Shown here piece after piece: positions 47,359-49,813 of a DNA stretch of 49,813 nucleotides. The notes below the pieces were generated by a model. That model saw only the letters and a program-made list of their open reading frames with translations, was not told where the DNA came from and ran no database searches. The stretch comes from Leptolinea sp. (GTDB lineage: Bacteria; Chloroflexota; Anaerolineae; Anaerolineales; Anaerolineaceae). The stretch is from assembly GCA_012798535.1 (NCBI GenBank), contig JAAZMZ010000012.1, forward strand, positions 1 through 49,813, written 5' to 3'. The stretch's first letter is position 1, and each line of letters starts with the position of its first letter. Both the position numbers and the translations under genes were made by a program.

Positions 47359-48501
47359 TTGTCTAAAAAAGTCATGGTCAGTGGGTGTTTTGATATGCTG
47401 CACAGCGGGCATGTTGAATTCTTTCGCCAGGCGGCTCAATATGGTGATCTATATGTGGCTATTGGGTCAGATAAGACCATTTTTGATCTTAAAGGACGCG
47501 AAACGGTCAACAGTGAAAATGAACGACTTTTCATGATCAAGGCTGTCACCTGGGTTCATGATGCTTTTATCTCGAAGGGAGCCGGAATTCTTGATTTTGA
47601 GGCAGAAATTCGGGAATTAAAGCCAGATTACTTTGTTGTAAATTCTGATGGACATCTACCTGAAAAGAGAGCGCTTTGCCAGGAATTGGGAATCGAATAT
47701 GTAATCCTCGAGCGAATCCCCTTTGAGGGACTGACATCGAGGTCCACTACGGCTTTACGGGAACGAGATTATCTCCCCTATCGTATTGACCTGGCCGGAG
47801 GCTGGTTGGACCAACCTTTTGTTTCGAAACACTGTCCGGGCCCGGTTGTAACAATATCACTCGAACCAACCATGGAATTCAATGAGCGGAGTGGTATGGC
47901 AGTCAGTACCAGACGACATGCCCGAGAATTGTGGGGAGTAAAAATACCACCTGGAAATTATGAGTTACTGGCAAAAACACTTTTTTGTTTTGATAATCCG
48001 CCAGGAACAAAAGTGATCTCAGGATCGCAGGATGCTATTGGTCTGGTTTTTCCTGGATTGGCGTATGCCTATTACAACGGAGGATACTGGCCGGAGCATA
48101 TTGAACACCGTATGGATGAATCATTGCTAAGTTTTGTTGAGAATTCTTTGTATCTTGTTTCATTGGGGCCAAGGTTTTCTGATTATGATGTACTTTCAGA
48201 GACGGTCTTTAATAAAGACCTTGCCGGAGCACTGGCAAAAGCGGCAGATGCGAACTGGAATGCCATTCTGCGCCAGGATATTCATAAATTCGGTCAGAGT
48301 CTTAGAGATAGTTTTGATGCACAGGTTGCCATGTTTCCCCATATGATGAATGACCGCGTGGCGGCGTTGGTCAACGAGTATCGTGATCGAGCTCTGGGTT
48401 GGAAACTATCTGGTGCGGGTGGAGGTGGATATTTGATCCTTGTGGCAGAACGACCAGTTCAAGGTGCCATTCGTGTGATCGCCCGGCGGGAAAGTAATTA
48501 A
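47359..48501 (+). CDS. Cytidylyltransferase-GHMP kinase fusion protein
   Basis: A 380-aa two-domain protein, TTG start with GGGAG upstream. Residues 1-135 are a cytidylyltransferase with VSGCFDMLHSGHVEFF (HSGH 15-18), IGSDKTIFDLKGRE and SRSTTALR near its end. Residues 138-380 are a GHMP-type kinase: LPYRIDLAGGWLDQPF, the motif-2 variant SGMAVSTRRHA, SGSQDAIGLVFPG, and motif 3 KLSGAGGGGYLILV. Its two halves are homologous to the separate genes at 35570 and 36393, in reverse order. It follows the rbsACB genes. A bifunctional kinase/transferase that activates a sugar is the simplest reading; substrate unknown. Confidence 0.87.
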   Translation: MSKKVMVSGCFDMLHSGHVEFFRQAAQYGDLYVAIGSDKTIFDLKGRETVNSENERLFMIKAVTWVHDAFISKGAGILDFEAEIRELKPDYFVVNSDGHLPEKRALCQELGIEYVILERIPFEGLTSRSTTALRERDYLPYRIDLAGGWLDQPFVSKHCPGPVVTISLEPTMEFNERSGMAVSTRRHARELWGVKIPPGNYELLAKTLFCFDNPPGTKVISGSQDAIGLVFPGLAYAYYNGGYWPEHIEHRMDESLLSFVENSLYLVSLGPRFSDYDVLSETVFNKDLAGALAKAADANWNAILRQDIHKFGQSLRDSFDAQVAMFPHMMNDRVAALVNEYRDRALGWKLSGAGGGGYLILVAERPVQGAIRVIARRESN

Positions 48502-48601
48502 ATTCTGGGTCATGCATTCTTCCACAGGATCCACTGGAAAATTACGGCGTCATTGTCTGCCGGCACTCTCTGGCCTGTGGCGGGGAATCGTTTTTTACCG
48601 C

Positions 48602-48643
48602 TTGACAGATCTCCTTGAATATCCTATAATGCAACCGGTTGCA
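48602..48643 (+). promoter_or_regulatory. Consensus promoter with overlapping LacI operator
   Basis: TTGACA (48602-48607), 17-bp spacer and TATAAT (48625-48630) form a perfect sigma-70 consensus. TGCAACCGGTTGCA (48630-48643), a perfect 14-bp palindrome, starts on the last base of the -10 box and covers the start site, so repression must be tight. Confidence 0.88.
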
Positions 48644-48659
48644 CAAAACAAGTGATCCC

Positions 48660-49676
48660 ATGACAACAAAACCCGTTCAAACCATCGAAGATATCGCCCG
48701 GCTGGCCAACGTCAGTAAATCTACCGTTTCCCGGGCGTTGAACAACAGCTCCCTCATCCCTGCGGAGACCCGAGAACGCATTCAGGAGATCGCCCGGCAG
48801 CACAATTTCCGTCTTAACGCGCCGGCTCGCAACCTGAGCATGCGCCAGAGCCACACCCTGGGTTTCGTCTCATATGCCTGCAGTGGTGTCAAATTTTCGG
48901 CCGCCGAAGACCTGTTCAGCCTGGAAGTCCTCGGCGGCGTCTCGGAAGGCCTGCGCGCCGTGGGCTACGACCTTCTGATCGTTCCGGCCGATCCACACGA
49001 TGCCGCGTGGGCGCCACACTATATTGAAAGCGGCCGGGTGGACGGATTCATTCTGATCATCTCCATGCGCAAACAACGCATGATCAACAGCCTGGTACAA
49101 ATGGGTATGCCGTTCATCCTGTGGGGAGTTCCCCTGCCGAACAGCAGCTATTGCACGGTATGCGGCGATAACCTCGCCGGCGGCAGACTGGCGACCGAAC
49201 ATCTTCTCCGCGCCGGCCGGCAGCGCATTGCCTTTATCGGCGGGCCGGCTGAAGAGACGGAAGTCCAGCACCGCTTCGGCGGGTATCAGATGGCTTTGCA
49301 GTCTACCGGCCGGGGCGTAGATCCGCTCCATGTGACCTACGGGGATTATTCGTACGATTCAGGAGCGGTTTCCATGCGCGGGCTGCTGCAAGCCGCGCCC
49401 GACCTGGACGCGGTATTCGTCAGCAGCGATCTTATGGCCATCGGTGCCATCGACAGTATAAAGAAGAGTGGCCGGCGGGTGCCGGACGACATCGCCGTGG
49501 TCGGGTTCGATGACCTGCTGATCGCCAGATACAACAACCTGCCGCTTACCACCATCCGGCAGAATGTCACGCTGGCGGGCAGGTTGATGGTGGAGAATCT
49601 GATCCGTTATATCCAGACCGGGGTGATCACCAATGTCAGCCTGCCCGTGGAGCTGGTGGTGCGCGAATCGGCCTGA
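48660..49676 (+). CDS. LacI-family transcriptional regulator
   Basis: A 338-aa repressor. Helix-turn-helix: IEDIARLANVSKSTVSRALN; hinge helix near RLNAPARNLSMRQS; sugar-binding-like domain with GRVDGFILIISMRKQR, CTVCGDNLAGGRLATEHL and AVVGFDDLLIARYNNLPLTT. The in-frame TTG at 48639 lies inside the operator, so ATG 48660 is chosen. The same 14-bp palindrome sits at its own promoter and before the next gene, suggesting autoregulation plus control of the downstream gene. Confidence 0.94.
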   Translation: MTTKPVQTIEDIARLANVSKSTVSRALNNSSLIPAETRERIQEIARQHNFRLNAPARNLSMRQSHTLGFVSYACSGVKFSAAEDLFSLEVLGGVSEGLRAVGYDLLIVPADPHDAAWAPHYIESGRVDGFILIISMRKQRMINSLVQMGMPFILWGVPLPNSSYCTVCGDNLAGGRLATEHLLRAGRQRIAFIGGPAEETEVQHRFGGYQMALQSTGRGVDPLHVTYGDYSYDSGAVSMRGLLQAAPDLDAVFVSSDLMAIGAIDSIKKSGRRVPDDIAVVGFDDLLIARYNNLPLTTIRQNVTLAGRLMVENLIRYIQTGVITNVSLPVELVVRESA

Positions 49677-49698
49677 GAGATATTTTTTTATTCCGGTG

Positions 49699-49712
49699 TG
49701 CAACCGGTTGCA
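49699..49712. promoter_or_regulatory. Second TGCAACCGGTTGCA operator
   Basis: Identical to the palindrome at 48630-48643 and placed directly before the AAAGGAG ribosome site of the next gene. It may repress translation-proximal transcription of that gene by acting as a roadblock or as an operator of a promoter inside the lacI end. Confidence 0.8.
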
Positions 49713-49724
49713 AAGGAGTGACTT

Positions 49725-49813
49725 ATGTGTAGTATGCAAATGGCGAACAGTTTACTTGAATGGGAAAGAAGGATTCAATACCATAACGAGACGTGGCGGA
49801 ACCACCGGCCTGC
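49725..49813 (+). CDS. Start of a gene cut by the window edge
   Basis: ATG at 49725, 6 bases after AAAGGAG. Twenty-nine codons are visible, starting MCSMQMANSLLEWERR, with no stop before the edge. Not identifiable from this length. The upstream operator suggests a target of the adjacent LacI protein, perhaps a sugar-related enzyme. Confidence 0.6.
   Translation, partial: MCSMQMANSLLEWERRIQYHNETWRNHRP

Overview
The window reads as a stretch of a bacterial chromosome, most likely a member of the Chloroflexota (Anaerolineae-like). That assignment is an inference from gene content and style: canonical sigma-70 promoters, purine-rich ribosome sites, a compact leu/ilv operon with a citramalate synthase and a mitochondrial/fungal-looking IlvC, YesM/YesN sugar sensing, and ribose-type ABC transport. 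No rRNA, tRNA, CRISPR array or transposase was seen.

Layout. (1) 0-5.7 kb: a LuxR-type response regulator with its GAF histidine kinase (minus strand), a short 26-bp tandem repeat, a 7TM-PAS-GGDEF diguanylate cyclase overlapping an LLM-type flavin oxidoreductase, and an Asp/Glu racemase-family protein. (2) 5.8-15.2 kb: mostly minus-strand catabolic genes: ROK sugar kinase, Gfo/Idh/MocA dehydrogenase, deoxyribose-phosphate aldolase, M20 peptidase, a GH13 glycosidase with a TetR regulator and its palindromic operators, a GyrI-like protein, and an acetamidase/formamidase with a small membrane protein. (3) 15.5-28.4 kb: a branched-chain amino acid operon in the order leader peptide-attenuator-ilvD-ilvB-ilvN-ilvC-leuA-(97-aa two-repeat protein)-leuC-leuD-cimA-leuB-ilvE. 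The promoter, a Leu/Ile/Val-rich leader peptide, a hairpin whose loop is three Ile codons, an antiterminator pairing and a terminator can all be read directly. (4) 28.4-33.9 kb: a lipoprotein with a metallo-beta-lactamase fold and altered zinc ligands, a probably leaderless Lrp-type regulator with a small DUF2917-like protein, a membrane protein, and a restriction-modification pair whose nuclease is interrupted by two in-frame stop codons. (5) 33.9-48.5 kb: a sugar uptake and sugar-nucleotide island. The minus strand carries lacI, a GDP-mannose 3,5-epimerase-like enzyme, a GHMP-type kinase, a tandem cytidylyltransferase, mannose-1-phosphate guanylyltransferase and an RbsD/FucU-like mutarotase. 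The plus strand carries a YesN/YesM two-component pair with a membrane-anchored sugar-binding protein, an RbsA/RbsC/RbsB-type importer and a cytidylyltransferase-GHMP kinase fusion. Related LacI-type palindromes lie before the epimerase operon, before lacI and before rbsA. (6) 48.6 kb to the end: a second LacI regulator behind a consensus promoter and operator, with a second operator copy in front of a gene cut by the window edge.

The most interesting candidate system is region 5. A sugar appears to be sensed outside the cell, imported, converted between anomers, phosphorylated by GHMP-type kinases and activated by nucleotidyltransferases. The kinase and cytidylyltransferase modules occur both fused and split, in opposite order, next to a GDP-mannose/GDP-L-galactose branch. 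The attenuator and the repeat protein in the leu/ilv operon are the next most notable items.
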